From Spirobacillus cienkowskii (GTDB lineage: Bacteria > Bdellovibrionota_B > Oligoflexia > Silvanigrellales > Silvanigrellaceae), in the NCBI RefSeq assembly GCF_037081835.1, contig NZ_CP146516.1:2433501-2497500 (forward strand): 64,000 nucleotides of DNA, given 5' to 3'. Under the pieces are notes generated by a model. It worked only from the letters and a program-made list of their open reading frames with translations. It ran no database searches and was not told the DNA's origin. The position numbers were made by a program, and so were the translations under genes. Numbering within the stretch: position 1 is the first letter of the stretch; every line of letters starts with the position of its first letter. Below are positions 29,229-38,296 of this stretch, one piece after another.

Positions 29229-30005
29229 TCAATTTTTATTTAGTACATAAAAATTGTTTAAATTATATTTATATAATAAATTACTAAATGACTTGGTTTT
29301 TATATATTTTTCAAAATTTAAATCAAAATTTTCTGATAATCTCATGCTTTTTTTCATATTTTTTGGGGAAAATGCTATGTACAAGTTTTCTTTTGGTAAA
29401 CAATCAACTCTTTTAAAAATGTTTGTTTTTTTATTATTTTTTAAATAATACTCGGCAGTAACACTATCAATTAAGAAAGAATCGTATTTTTTATTTATAA
29501 GATAATCAAATCCAGTTCCTAATACATCAGAAGAACTTAATTGAAAAATTTTATCTGACACGTTTAAATTCTTTTGGATATAATCCATAAGACCAGGATA
29601 GTTGCTATTTCTCATAATACCTAGCTTTATTTGATCAAGACTTTTTATACCTTGATATATCCAATTAAAATCTTTTTTTACATAAAAACACATTTGCTGA
29701 TAAGCAACATGATTTTTAGAATAAATTAAACCCTCAGCTTCTTGTTTTGCCGGAGATAACAAAGCATTTATACGACCTTCACGAACTTCGTTAATAGCAA
29801 CAGACCAAGAATATTTTTGAAATTGTACGGTAATTCTAGACATCGCAAACACATTTTCAACCAATTGACTTGTAAACCCCAAATTGACGTCTTGATCGCA
29901 ATTCCAAGGGCACCAATCAGTCCAAGCAACACTTATTGATTCAGAAAACGCTACATTACTAAACTGTATGCCTAATACAATAACTAATATTGAACGCTTT
30001 ATCAT
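29229..30005 (-). CDS. Family-3 extracellular solute-binding protein
   Basis: A 258-residue periplasmic protein with a signal peptide (residues 1-21, ending VAFSES). ISVAWTDWCPWNCD begins the first lobe, LGFTSQLVENVF the first helix and YSWSVAINEVREGRINALL the GxxDxxL-equivalent of SBP_bac_3 (PBPb) proteins. Such proteins bind amino acids or small polar ligands for importers, or act as ligand sensors. It is the first gene of an operon with exporter-type ABC halves and no importer permease, which is unusual. ATG at 30005 with GAGGAA upstream is chosen; an in-frame TTG 12 nt earlier overlaps that site. Confidence 0.85.
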   Translation of the reverse strand: MIKRSILVIVLGIQFSNVAFSESISVAWTDWCPWNCDQDVNLGFTSQLVENVFAMSRITVQFQKYSWSVAINEVREGRINALLSPAKQEAEGLIYSKNHVAYQQMCFYVKKDFNWIYQGIKSLDQIKLGIMRNSNYPGLMDYIQKNLNVSDKIFQLSSSDVLGTGFDYLINKKYDSFLIDSVTAEYYLKNNKKTNIFKRVDCLPKENLYIAFSPKNMKKSMRLSENFDLNFEKYIKTKSFSNLLYKYNLNNFYVLNKN

Positions 30006-30130
30006 GATATTCCTCAAAAAATATTTTTTAATTTTTATCAGGAAATTAAATTAACTTGTTTTTAAATGTTACAATATTTTTTTAAAATTGTACTCTACTT
30101 AATTAAATTTTGACTATTTTGAGAAGTGTT

Positions 30131-31789
30131 TTAATGTTTAAAATGACGAATATTTGTAAAAGCCATAGAAATTTCATAATCATCACAAGCTTTTATAACG
30201 TTTGCATCTTGAATACTACCTCCCGGTTGAATAACAAATCGTATACCGCTATTTTTAATGAGTTCAATGCTATCCGAAAATGGAAAAAATGCATCACTTG
30301 CTAAAATCACCTCATCAGAAACCTGATTCACTTTACTTAAACAGTAAGCCACAGCATCAACCCGGTTTGTAAACCCACCAGCAATTGCTAAAGTCTGAAA
30401 CCTATTGGCCACCACAATAGCGTTTGAACGAACATGTTTCACCACAGACATACCGAGCTGAAACGCCTGCAATGCAAAGTTATTGGGTTTTATTTTAGTA
30501 GCAAAATGTAATTTTCTAGAATCAAAAACTAAATTATTAGAAGATTGCAGCAGAATTGCTCCTTGAACATGGGTAATCTGCATTGAGTTTGTGAGTGCCT
30601 GTTGCGGATTAAAAGTTACGAGTCGTAAATTTTTCTTTTTTCTTAAAACTTCTAACGATGCATCATCAAAATGTGGCGCAATGATCACCTCCAAAAATAT
30701 TTCTGCTAATTCTACTGCACACTCATAGGTAACAGAGCTATTAAAACAGACAATTCCCCCAAAGGGACTCACTGGATCAAATTCAAAGGCGCGCTTATAA
30801 GCTTCGTGCAACGATTCGCTCGATACCCCAACACCACAAGGGGTATTGTGTTTTAAAATGACCGCCGTAAATTTATTAGAAAGATCGACACTCAACTTGA
30901 TTGCATGCTCAATATCTAACACATTGTTATAACTAAGCTCTTTCCCATGAAAACAATTCATGTTTGTCATTGTCAACGAATTTTGGTTTTTACACTGATT
31001 AATTTTGTACAAAGCGGCATTTTGATGAGGATTTTCTCCATATCTTAAATCTTTGTGCTTGGTAAAAGATAAGTTAAAAGACTCAGGCAAATTTTTTAAA
31101 TTTTGCGCATTTTTTAATTGAATGGGTCCATCGTAATTTTTAAGAACATTGTCTTGTGATACCAGTTGCTTTTCTAAGTATGAGAAAATTGCATAATCAT
31201 AGGCCGATGTTTCGCTAAAAACTTTTACGGCAAGCTGTTTTCTTAGCAATAACGGAACAGAGCCATTGTGTTGTTTTGATAATTCTATAAAAATCTTATA
31301 GTCAGCAGTATCACATAACACAGATACGGATTCATAATTTTTTGCCGCAGCCCTTAGTAAACTCACACCACCTATATCAATAGATTCAATAATTTCTTCG
31401 TTGCTTGCGTTGTTTTCGAGAACCTGTTGCACAGGATACAGATTACACACAACAAGATCGAACATTTGAATATTATGCTGCTGTAATTCTAAGCAATCAG
31501 ATTGATTATCCTGCCTTGCTAAGATTCCTCCAAAAATGCTCGGATGTAGTGTTTTCACCCTGCCCCCTAAAATTTCAGGAAAATGAGTAACATCAGAAAC
31601 GCTAGAACAAGCAAATCCCATTTTTCTTACTGACTGCAATGTAGAAGACGTGGCAACCAACTCGCAACCTTTCTCGGTAAGGTACGAGCATAATTCAAAA
31701 AGATTGTCTTTATTTGATACAGATAAAAGTACTCTTTTAAGTTTTACCAAATTTAGCTGCTGCATGGAACAAGGAATTTTGTTTTTCAT
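30131..31789 (-). CDS. purH: Bifunctional AICAR transformylase / IMP cyclohydrolase
   Basis: Catalyses the last two steps of de novo IMP synthesis in the cytoplasm. The 552-residue protein has the IMP cyclohydrolase domain first (RVLLSVSNKDNLFELC, FPEILGGRVKTLHPSIFGGI, DLVVCNLYPV, SIDIGGVSLLRAAAKN) and the transformylase domain after (LRYGENPHQNAALY, ELSYNNVLD, LKHNTPCGVG, SDAFFPFSDSIE, IQPGGSIQD). Slightly longer than the E. coli enzyme (529). A lone gene, convergent with nothing and divergent from the CNBD-CPBP gene. Confidence 0.97.
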   Translation of the reverse strand: MKNKIPCSMQQLNLVKLKRVLLSVSNKDNLFELCSYLTEKGCELVATSSTLQSVRKMGFACSSVSDVTHFPEILGGRVKTLHPSIFGGILARQDNQSDCLELQQHNIQMFDLVVCNLYPVQQVLENNASNEEIIESIDIGGVSLLRAAAKNYESVSVLCDTADYKIFIELSKQHNGSVPLLLRKQLAVKVFSETSAYDYAIFSYLEKQLVSQDNVLKNYDGPIQLKNAQNLKNLPESFNLSFTKHKDLRYGENPHQNAALYKINQCKNQNSLTMTNMNCFHGKELSYNNVLDIEHAIKLSVDLSNKFTAVILKHNTPCGVGVSSESLHEAYKRAFEFDPVSPFGGIVCFNSSVTYECAVELAEIFLEVIIAPHFDDASLEVLRKKKNLRLVTFNPQQALTNSMQITHVQGAILLQSSNNLVFDSRKLHFATKIKPNNFALQAFQLGMSVVKHVRSNAIVVANRFQTLAIAGGFTNRVDAVAYCLSKVNQVSDEVILASDAFFPFSDSIELIKNSGIRFVIQPGGSIQDANVIKACDDYEISMAFTNIRHFKH

Positions 31790-31938
31790 AACCCAATTTG
31801 CCCTTTAATTAAATAAAATTATCATCTCTTAAACAAATAAATACAATGCATTTACAAAACATTAAACTCACATCGGCCAGATTAAACTTGCTAGCATTTT
31901 TAGCAAAAAAAATAAATCATCTAATATAAATTAAAGAA

Positions 31939-33128
31939 ATGCCGAAAAATTTTGCGCAATTCAAAAATACAGGACCAGGCATGAGTGAATCAGCTATCGA
32001 AGAATCATTAAAAAATATATCTCTCTTTAGCAAATTCAATGATGAACAATTATCTAATTTAATTAAAGTTTCTCGCAAAATTGAGTTAAATCCGGGAGAA
32101 ATTTTTATTAACGAAGGCAATGTTGATCAAAATTTTTTTGTAATTATTAATGGTAATGTCGAAATTTTAAAGAAAAATGGCAATAAATTTTATTGTTTAA
32201 CCACATTATCTAAGGGCGAAACTGTAGGAGAAATGGCATTATTTGAAAATATCGCTCGCTCGGCAAGTGCGCGTGCCTTAGATAGCGTGACGGTTTTAAG
32301 CTTTGACCTTGAACAAATAAAACAAGACCCCAATTATTTAGAAATTTATGCCTTACTAACCTCATATTTTGGCGAAAAAATCTCTCGACGGCTTCGCTAT
32401 ACAAATGAAGTGACAGTTGATGTGCTAAAAGAAAAACTTGCAATTGGTAATTTTGCCGTTAACATTATTGCAATTACAGCGTTGTATGCATTTACTCTTG
32501 AATTACTCCAAGTAATAAAAAAACACACTTCAAATTCAACCCTAGTCACAATAGTTGTATTATTAATGTTTTGTTATTTTATAATTTCTATGATGATGAA
32601 AAGTGGTTATCCTCTAAAAGAATTTGGAATTACATTAATTAACTGGAGAAAATCTGTAATACAAGCTATATTATTAACCATCCCTTTTTTGATTGCAATT
32701 ATGACAATTAAGTTATGTATTATTAGTTTTGTACCAAAATATAATCATTTGCCATTATTTGATCCTATGTCAATATTTAAAACACCAGAAGATATCAGTT
32801 TAAAAGTATATTTTGCAGCTTTATTTGGTTATATTATATTTGTACCAATTCAAGAATTAATTGTAAGAAGCGGAATTCAATCTGCGCTACAAAAGTTTTT
32901 ATCTGTGGCAAAAAAAAGACAATGTGGTCATCAATTATTATGTCTAATATTCTTTTTGCAGGTGGCCATTCGCATATTAGTTTAGGATTTGCACTTTCTG
33001 CATTTATTCCTGGTATATTTTGGGGTTGGTTATACGCAAAACAAAATTCATTAATATCCGTAAGCGTTTCTCATGTTTTAATTGGTGTTTGGGGGGCATT
33101 TATTGTTGGATTTGAAAATATTGTATAG
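31939..33128 (+). pseudogene. Cyclic-nucleotide-binding domain fused to a CPBP membrane protein, frame-disrupted
   Basis: Residues about 20-145 form a cNMP-binding domain (LFSKFNDEQLSNLIKVS, then GETVGEMALFENIARSASARA). Then come several membrane helices and CPBP protease motifs: PIQELIVRSG (EExxxR with the first Glu as Gln). The first frame stops at 32985, but FAGGHSHISLGF (FxxxH) and SVSHVLIGVWG (third motif) continue in the -1 frame to 33128. The switch fits the A8 run at 32910-32917, which reads A AAA AAA in frame. It may be a slippage-expressed gene, a fresh pseudogene or a base-call error. The ATG at 31981 (AGGA upstream) is an alternative start. Confidence 0.75.
32910..32917 (+). other. 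A8 run at the CNBD-CPBP frame switch
   Basis: Eight A bases, read as A AAA AAA then AGA in the upstream frame. A -1 shift here continues into KTMWSSIIMSN and restores the CPBP domain. Confidence 0.6.
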
Positions 33129-33132
33129 TTAA

Positions 33133-33735
33133 TTAATTTTTTCTACATCCAATTTCTTTGGCTGGCACACCACCAACAATTAACCATTCTGCAACACTGT
33201 TAGTAACAACAGCTCCCATTCCAACCACAACATGGTTACCTATTGTTACATTATCTGTTATACATGCATTAGCTCCAAGCCAAACATCTTTACCTATATA
33301 AACACCATAAGATGTTACAGCCTGCTCTTTTATTAAAAAATCAGCCTTCATTCCATGATTAAAAGCATAAATTTTTACACCCGAAGCAATTCTAGAATTT
33401 TGTCCTATAAAAACGCCTTTTGCGCCTCCATCAATCACAACTCCAGTGTTAATGCTCACGCCATTTTCGATAGTAATTGGACCATGCAAAAAAACATGCG
33501 AAGCTATAGTCACATTATCTCCAATCGTAATTTGCCTACCTGGCTCAGCAAAAATATTTGCTTCAGGAGAAATAAAACAGTTTTTACCTATTTTCACTGT
33601 TTCTAACTCTTGCAGTTGTGCTTGAATTTCTTGTTGCCATGGTTCTGCCCAAATTTTATGTTTATCTTTTAATGAAAAATAAAGCCATGGCATAAAAGAT
33701 AATCTTTTTTTATGTTGCTCAATATATTTATCCAC
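33133..33735 (-). CDS. Left-handed beta-helix (hexapeptide) acyltransferase, maltose/galactoside acetyltransferase-like
   Basis: A 200-residue cytosolic enzyme with imperfect hexapeptide repeats from about residue 50 on (IGKNCFISPEANIFAE, IGDNVTIASHVFLHG, IGKDVWLGANACI, IGNHVVVGMGAVV) and GVPAKEIG near the C-terminus, as in LacA/NodL/WbbJ transferases. FNHGMK holds the probable catalytic His. Start is GTG at 33735, with AGG upstream. Last gene of the nadA unit, 9 nt after the coiled-coil gene. Acceptor unknown; sugar O-acetylation is the usual role. Confidence 0.88.
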   Translation of the reverse strand: MDKYIEQHKKRLSFMPWLYFSLKDKHKIWAEPWQQEIQAQLQELETVKIGKNCFISPEANIFAEPGRQITIGDNVTIASHVFLHGPITIENGVSINTGVVIDGGAKGVFIGQNSRIASGVKIYAFNHGMKADFLIKEQAVTSYGVYIGKDVWLGANACITDNVTIGNHVVVGMGAVVTNSVAEWLIVGGVPAKEIGCRKN

Positions 33736-33744
33736 GCAATGAAC

Positions 33745-34137
33745 CTATAATGTTTTCAACTCAATTTTTTTGTAACTAATCATTGTCCGTCTAGCATCAA
33801 AAAGACTTTTATAGCTTTCGTAACGAATTCTGAGTTTTTCGGTTTCTGCACGTGCCGCAACTATTTTTTCTAGCATACTAATGTATTCTGGATCAGCTTC
33901 AGCTAAACGCTTTAACCGCGCTTCAGGTATTTTTTCAGTACTTAATTCAATTCTATTCATTATTTTAGAACGTACCGATGTTCTCAGTAATTCTAGTTTC
34001 TCGGCTTCTTTTCTTTTTTCAACATATTCTAATCCAATTTTATTAGCCAATTGAATAATTTCTTCCAATCCCATTTCTTTAATAGAAACAGAAGGCTGTT
34101 GAGTAAAAGTACTTTTTTGCACACTTTCTTCGGACAA
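33745..34137 (-). CDS. Small coiled-coil protein of unknown function
   Basis: About 130 residues, highly helical and charged (EYVEKRKEAEKLELLRTSVR, then EKIVAARAETEKLRIRYESY). No family is recognised. The frame is open to 34332 inside nadA, but a TTG at 34137 with AAGGTGA at 5 nt, 17 nt after the nadA stop, is the likely start; the longer version would have a composition unlike protein. Position between nadA and an acetyltransferase suggests co-transcription only. Confidence 0.65.
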   Translation of the reverse strand: MSEESVQKSTFTQQPSVSIKEMGLEEIIQLANKIGLEYVEKRKEAEKLELLRTSVRSKIMNRIELSTEKIPEARLKRLAEADPEYISMLEKIVAARAETEKLRIRYESYKSLFDARRTMISYKKIELKTL

Positions 34138-34154
34138 ATTATCACCTTTTTTAA

Positions 34155-35273
34155 TTAATTTGAGTTTAAAACAGTATGGCTCATATTTAACATACGAACC
34201 AAGGTTTGTTTTGCAAGTGAACGTTGTGGCTCTGAAACAGCAATAACATTTTGTGGTGTACCCAATCTTATTTGCTCCAACGCCCAAGTTAAATGTGGCA
34301 AATCGATGCGATTCATGGTGCCGCATAAACACATAAAAGGATTAAGACTCACAACCGTTTTATCCGCGTTTTCTTTAGCAATACGATTAACCAAATTAAG
34401 CTCTGTTCCCACAGCCCATTTGCTACCAGAAGGGCTTGCTGCAATTGTTTTTACAATAAAATCAGTAGAACCAGAAAAATCTGATTTGTCGACAACTTCC
34501 ATAGCACATTCGGGATGAGAAATAATTTTAAACTCAGGATCTTTCGCACGAATTTGATCTATTTGTTTTATAGTAAACATCATATGCACAGGGCAACAAC
34601 CTTGCCACAACATAATAGTTGTATCTTTAATTTTATTTTTATCTAAACCACCGTAAGCCTTTTTCGGATTCCATAAACTCATTTGTTCCATTGGAATGCC
34701 CAATTTCTTTGCCGTATTACGACCCAAATGTTGATCGGGATAAAAAAATAAAATTTTTCGCTCACGCAATGCCCATTCTACTATTTTTGGTGCATTAGAA
34801 CTTGTACAAACCACACCGCCTTTTTGCGCAACAAATGCCTTTAATGCAGCGCTCGAATTGATATACGTAACAGGCATTATGCTTTCATGACCAACAGTTT
34901 CAACAAGCTGCTCCCAAGCCTCAACAACATCGTCAACATCAGCCATATCGGCCATATCACAGCCAGCCCCTAAATCGGGTAACACAACAATTTGTTGTCC
35001 TGTTTTTAAAATATCAGCACCCTCAGCCATAAAATGCACACCACAAAACACAATAAAGTTTGCTTCAGATTGCCTTGCAGCATATTGAGCAAGTTGCAAG
35101 GAGTCGCCTCGAATATCACTAAGTTCTACAATTTCTGGTCGTTGATAATGATGTGCTAAAATAACAAGTTTTTTACCAAAATACTTTCGAACATCAGAAA
35201 TACGTTTCAGCATTTCTGATTCAGTCAGGTTAGGGTAAGGGGCGGGCAATGGAGGTTGAAAAGCAATTGTCAT
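34155..35273 (-). CDS. nadA: Quinolinate synthase A
   Basis: [4Fe-4S] enzyme that condenses iminoaspartate with dihydroxyacetone phosphate to quinolinate for NAD. The 372-residue protein has LAHHYQRPEIVELSD, GVHFMAEGADIL, TYINSSAALKA and VVCTSSNA, and the three cluster cysteines can be placed: C105 in GAGCDMAD, C226 or C227 in WQGCCPVH, C315 or C317 in FMCLCGT. Length matches the long form of NadA. nadB and nadC are not in the window. Its operon continues into a coiled-coil gene and an acetyltransferase gene. Confidence 0.97.
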   Translation of the reverse strand: MTIAFQPPLPAPYPNLTESEMLKRISDVRKYFGKKLVILAHHYQRPEIVELSDIRGDSLQLAQYAARQSEANFIVFCGVHFMAEGADILKTGQQIVVLPDLGAGCDMADMADVDDVVEAWEQLVETVGHESIMPVTYINSSAALKAFVAQKGGVVCTSSNAPKIVEWALRERKILFFYPDQHLGRNTAKKLGIPMEQMSLWNPKKAYGGLDKNKIKDTTIMLWQGCCPVHMMFTIKQIDQIRAKDPEFKIISHPECAMEVVDKSDFSGSTDFIVKTIAASPSGSKWAVGTELNLVNRIAKENADKTVVSLNPFMCLCGTMNRIDLPHLTWALEQIRLGTPQNVIAVSEPQRSLAKQTLVRMLNMSHTVLNSN

Positions 35274-35472
35274 AAAAAATCCTACAGCATTTTAAAAGTA
35301 TTTTTTACTTACAGTCACATAACACTTACAATTTGAGCACAACTTATACAATAACTCCAGAACATTTTTTATTTTAAGACAACAGTTGACGCCCAAAAGA
35401 AAATAGAGTTTTCTAAGTAAATTGTAAGGGATCGATTATATAATTTTTAAATTAGTGAGGAGAAGTTAATTT

Positions 35473-36324
35473 ATGATCTCAGCTATTAAAGTAATTGCTG
35501 TCATTGGAGCAGGACAAATGGGAAGCGGTATTGCCCAAATTGCAGCCCAGGCCGGTTATCAGGTTTTGCTTTGTGATTCTTACCCAGAAAGTTTACACAA
35601 AGGGCTTTTAACCATAGAAAAAAGTTTAACAAAACTTTTTGAAAAGGGCAAAATAGAAGAACATCCACCTGCAATTCTTGCTCGAATCAAAAAAACCTCG
35701 CAGCTTAGTGATTTAGCAAAAGTCGATTTTGTTATTGAAGCCGTTAATGAAAACGAAACATTAAAAAAAGAAATCTTTAAAGAACTCGATAAAATTGTCT
35801 CTCCAAACACTATATTTGCCAGCAACACAAGCAGTTTACCTATAACTCGCCTTGCCTCAGCGACGTCAAGAACAAATAAATTTATTGGCATGCATTTTAT
35901 GAATCCTGTGCCAATTATGAGCTTAGTAGAAATTATTAGAGGCCACGCAACTTCTGAAGACACATATCAGATAACTAAACAAATTTCAGAAAAAATGGGT
36001 AAAACAACTGTTTGCTCGCAAGACTATCCAGGATTTATAATTAATAGAATACTAATGCCTATGATTAATGAAGCGTTTTATACTTTGATGGAAGGCATTG
36101 CAAACGCCGAAGACATTGATACGGGCATGAAGCTAGGAACAAACCAGCCCATGGGACCACTCACTTTAGCTGATTTTATTGGGCTCGATACCTGTTATGC
36201 CATTATGAAAGTCTTGCACGAAGGACTAGGGGACAGCAAATATCGCCCCTGTCCATTACTAAAAAAATACGTTGACGCAGGCCATTTTGGCAAAAAAGTA
36301 GGACAAGGGGTTTATAAATATTAA
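35473..36324 (+). CDS. hbd: 3-hydroxybutyryl-CoA dehydrogenase
   Basis: NAD-dependent 3-hydroxyacyl-CoA dehydrogenase, 283 residues, the normal length of the single-function enzyme. Rossmann loop [18 protein letters not shown] at residues 8-25, [25 protein letters not shown] (catalytic His of HFxNP), then [15 protein letters not shown] and [19 protein letters not shown]. It interconverts 3-hydroxyacyl- and 3-oxoacyl-CoA in fatty-acid or butanoate metabolism. The start has GAGGAG upstream. It is a lone gene before the chemotaxis receptor. Confidence 0.96.
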   Translation: MISAIKVIAVIGAGQMGSGIAQIAAQAGYQVLLCDSYPESLHKGLLTIEKSLTKLFEKGKIEEHPPAILARIKKTSQLSDLAKVDFVIEAVNENETLKKEIFKELDKIVSPNTIFASNTSSLPITRLASATSRTNKFIGMHFMNPVPIMSLVEIIRGHATSEDTYQITKQISEKMGKTTVCSQDYPGFIINRILMPMINEAFYTLMEGIANAEDIDTGMKLGTNQPMGPLTLADFIGLDTCYAIMKVLHEGLGDSKYRPCPLLKKYVDAGHFGKKVGQGVYKY

Positions 36325-36394
36325 AAAAGCTATAAAAGTTTATTTTTATAGCACAATTCCGAAAAGAAAGAATTATAAAACACAGAGGGAAATA

Positions 36395-37999
36395 ATGACT
36401 TTTTTTTCAACTCTTAGTTTAAAAATCAAGTTGATTCTATTTTCTATTTTTTTTGTAATTTGCTTATTAACTGTAGGAGGAATAGCAATTCAAAGGATTT
36501 CTATTCTTACCGATGATTACGATCAGGTTGCAAAAATTAGTCTACCCAAAATTAATGACGTATTTATAATGTTGAGTCTCTACAGACAGGTACGCATTGA
36601 CCTCAGAACGCTGGGGATTCCAAATCTTTCGGAATCTCAAATTCAGCAAGCCTCCAATAACGTTCGTAAAAGCATCGAAGAATACGATGCTATTGCTAAG
36701 GATTTTCTAAAATACCCAATGGTAAATGGTCAAAAAAAGGTAAACGATCAAGTTCAGGAAAGTTGGAAGAAGTTTGTTGAGGTTGTAAATAAAGTTTTAA
36801 CATACGCGAATTCACAAAAAGCAGGAGATTTTGAAAAAATGAGGGCTATCTTTCTTAAAGATTGCCCAGAAGCTGCTGAAAATTATCGGCTGCTTAACTT
36901 AGAGCTTATTAAAATTGTTGAAGACGGTACAAAAGATAGATTTAAACTCGCCCATGAGGCAGCCACTATGGGAAATATATTGGTAATTTCAGTTATTGGA
37001 ACATCCGTTCTTTTAGGCCTGATTATTGGCTGGCTATTTTCATCCTGGATTACACAATCAATTTCAATTGGTTTCAATAAAATCTCTGCCAATGCGAGTT
37101 CTGTTTTAGCAGCTGCAAAAGAGATCTCGTCTTCATCCGAGGAGCTTTCTAATTCTGCAGGGCAACAAGCTACATCATTACAAGAGACGACCACTTCTGT
37201 TGAATTGCTCAGCTCAACGGTGACTAAAAATATGGAAAATGCCAAAAAAACTGCGATTCTTTCTACAGAATCAAAAAAAAGTGCCAATGATGGCGAATCA
37301 TCTGTAGAAAGTATGCTTGCAGCTATGACAGAAATTCGTGTTTCGAATGAAACTATCATGAACAAAATTAATGCAAGCAATCTTCAATTATCTAATATTG
37401 TAAGAATGTTTAAGGAAATTGGTGATAAAACCAAAGTTATCAACGAAATTGTTTTTCAAACAAAACTTCTTTCCTTTAATGCCTCTGTAGAGGCCGCAAG
37501 GGCAGGTGAACAAGGTAAAGGCTTTTCTGTAGTCGCCGAAGAAATTGGAAATTTAGCTCGAATGAGTGGCATTTCTGCCTCTGAAATTTCAAATCTTTTG
37601 GCAAACAATATTCAAAAAGTTGAAATGATTGTCAATCAGTCTCAAAAAGAAGTGGAAGTTATCATTGCTCAAGGTAAGCAAAAGGTTGAGTTTGGAGTCG
37701 AAGTTGCGCATAAATGCGCAGCGGCTCTCAAAGAAATTGTGGGTAATATTTCAAATGTTTCTATAATGGCTGAAGAGATTTCAGTCTCAAGTGATGAACA
37801 GGCAAAAGGTCTTTCAGAAATCAATTCTGCAATGGTTGATCTAAACACTGTAACACAAAAAAATGCTTCTGCCACAAATCAAAGTTTTTTAGCCGTAAAT
37901 AAAATTTCAGAACAAATTCTTTTTCTTAACAAGACTATCAGCGAGCTTGAGGTGATTATTCGCGGATTAAAATCTGTTGCTAAAAACGGTATGAAGTAA
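36395..37999 (+). CDS. Methyl-accepting chemotaxis protein
   Basis: A 534-residue membrane receptor. TM1 spans about residues 9-31, a four-helix-bundle-like periplasmic part follows, TM2 lies at about 193-214, and a long cytoplasmic coiled coil holds the conserved signalling tip [23 protein letters not shown] near residues 350-372 and [10 protein letters not shown]. Only about 30 residues separate TM2 from the start of the coiled coil, so a HAMP domain seems absent or reduced. AGAGG lies before the ATG. Ligand unknown. Confidence 0.93.
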   Translation: MTFFSTLSLKIKLILFSIFFVICLLTVGGIAIQRISILTDDYDQVAKISLPKINDVFIMLSLYRQVRIDLRTLGIPNLSESQIQQASNNVRKSIEEYDAIAKDFLKYPMVNGQKKVNDQVQESWKKFVEVVNKVLTYANSQKAGDFEKMRAIFLKDCPEAAENYRLLNLELIKIVEDGTKDRFKLAHEAATMGNILVISVIGTSVLLGLIIGWLFSSWITQSISIGFNKISANASSVLAAAKEISSSSEELSNSAGQQATSLQETTTSVELLSSTVTKNMENAKKTAILSTESKKSANDGESSVESMLAAMTEIRVSNETIMNKINASNLQLSNIVRMFKEIGDKTKVINEIVFQTKLLSFNASVEAARAGEQGKGFSVVAEEIGNLARMSGISASEISNLLANNIQKVEMIVNQSQKEVEVIIAQGKQKVEFGVEVAHKCAAALKEIVGNISNVSIMAEEISVSSDEQAKGLSEINSAMVDLNTVTQKNASATNQSFLAVNKISEQILFLNKTISELEVIIRGLKSVAKNGMK

Positions 38000-38296
38000 A
38001 TCATCATCAGGGCTTTTCACAACATCCTAACTTGTTTAATAACCCAAATTTTAATCACACATTTGGTATTGTGTACAAAAAAAATACAACCTACACACTT
38101 ATATATATTTCTATATAAGTGATAAAGTTTTTTAATTCACTGAAATTATTTCTAAAATTAATTATTTTTTGATAAATTAAAAATAACTTGCTATCGACTT
38201 CTCTAAAAATGATCTGCTATAAATTTTAAGAACCATTTTATTCCCTCAAAACATCAGGGAAGCGGGAAATAAGTATTATAATACTAGGAGGTTAAT

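Noticed and set aside
34138-34332. Extension of the coiled-coil protein into nadA
   Set aside because: It overlaps the nadA 3' end by more than 170 nt with non-protein-like composition; a TTG with AAGGTGA after the nadA stop is better.
38000-38296. Upstream region of degP examined for a heat-shock or sigmaE promoter
   Set aside because: No convincing GAACTT/TCTGA-type or heat-shock pair; a vegetative pair could not be placed with confidence.
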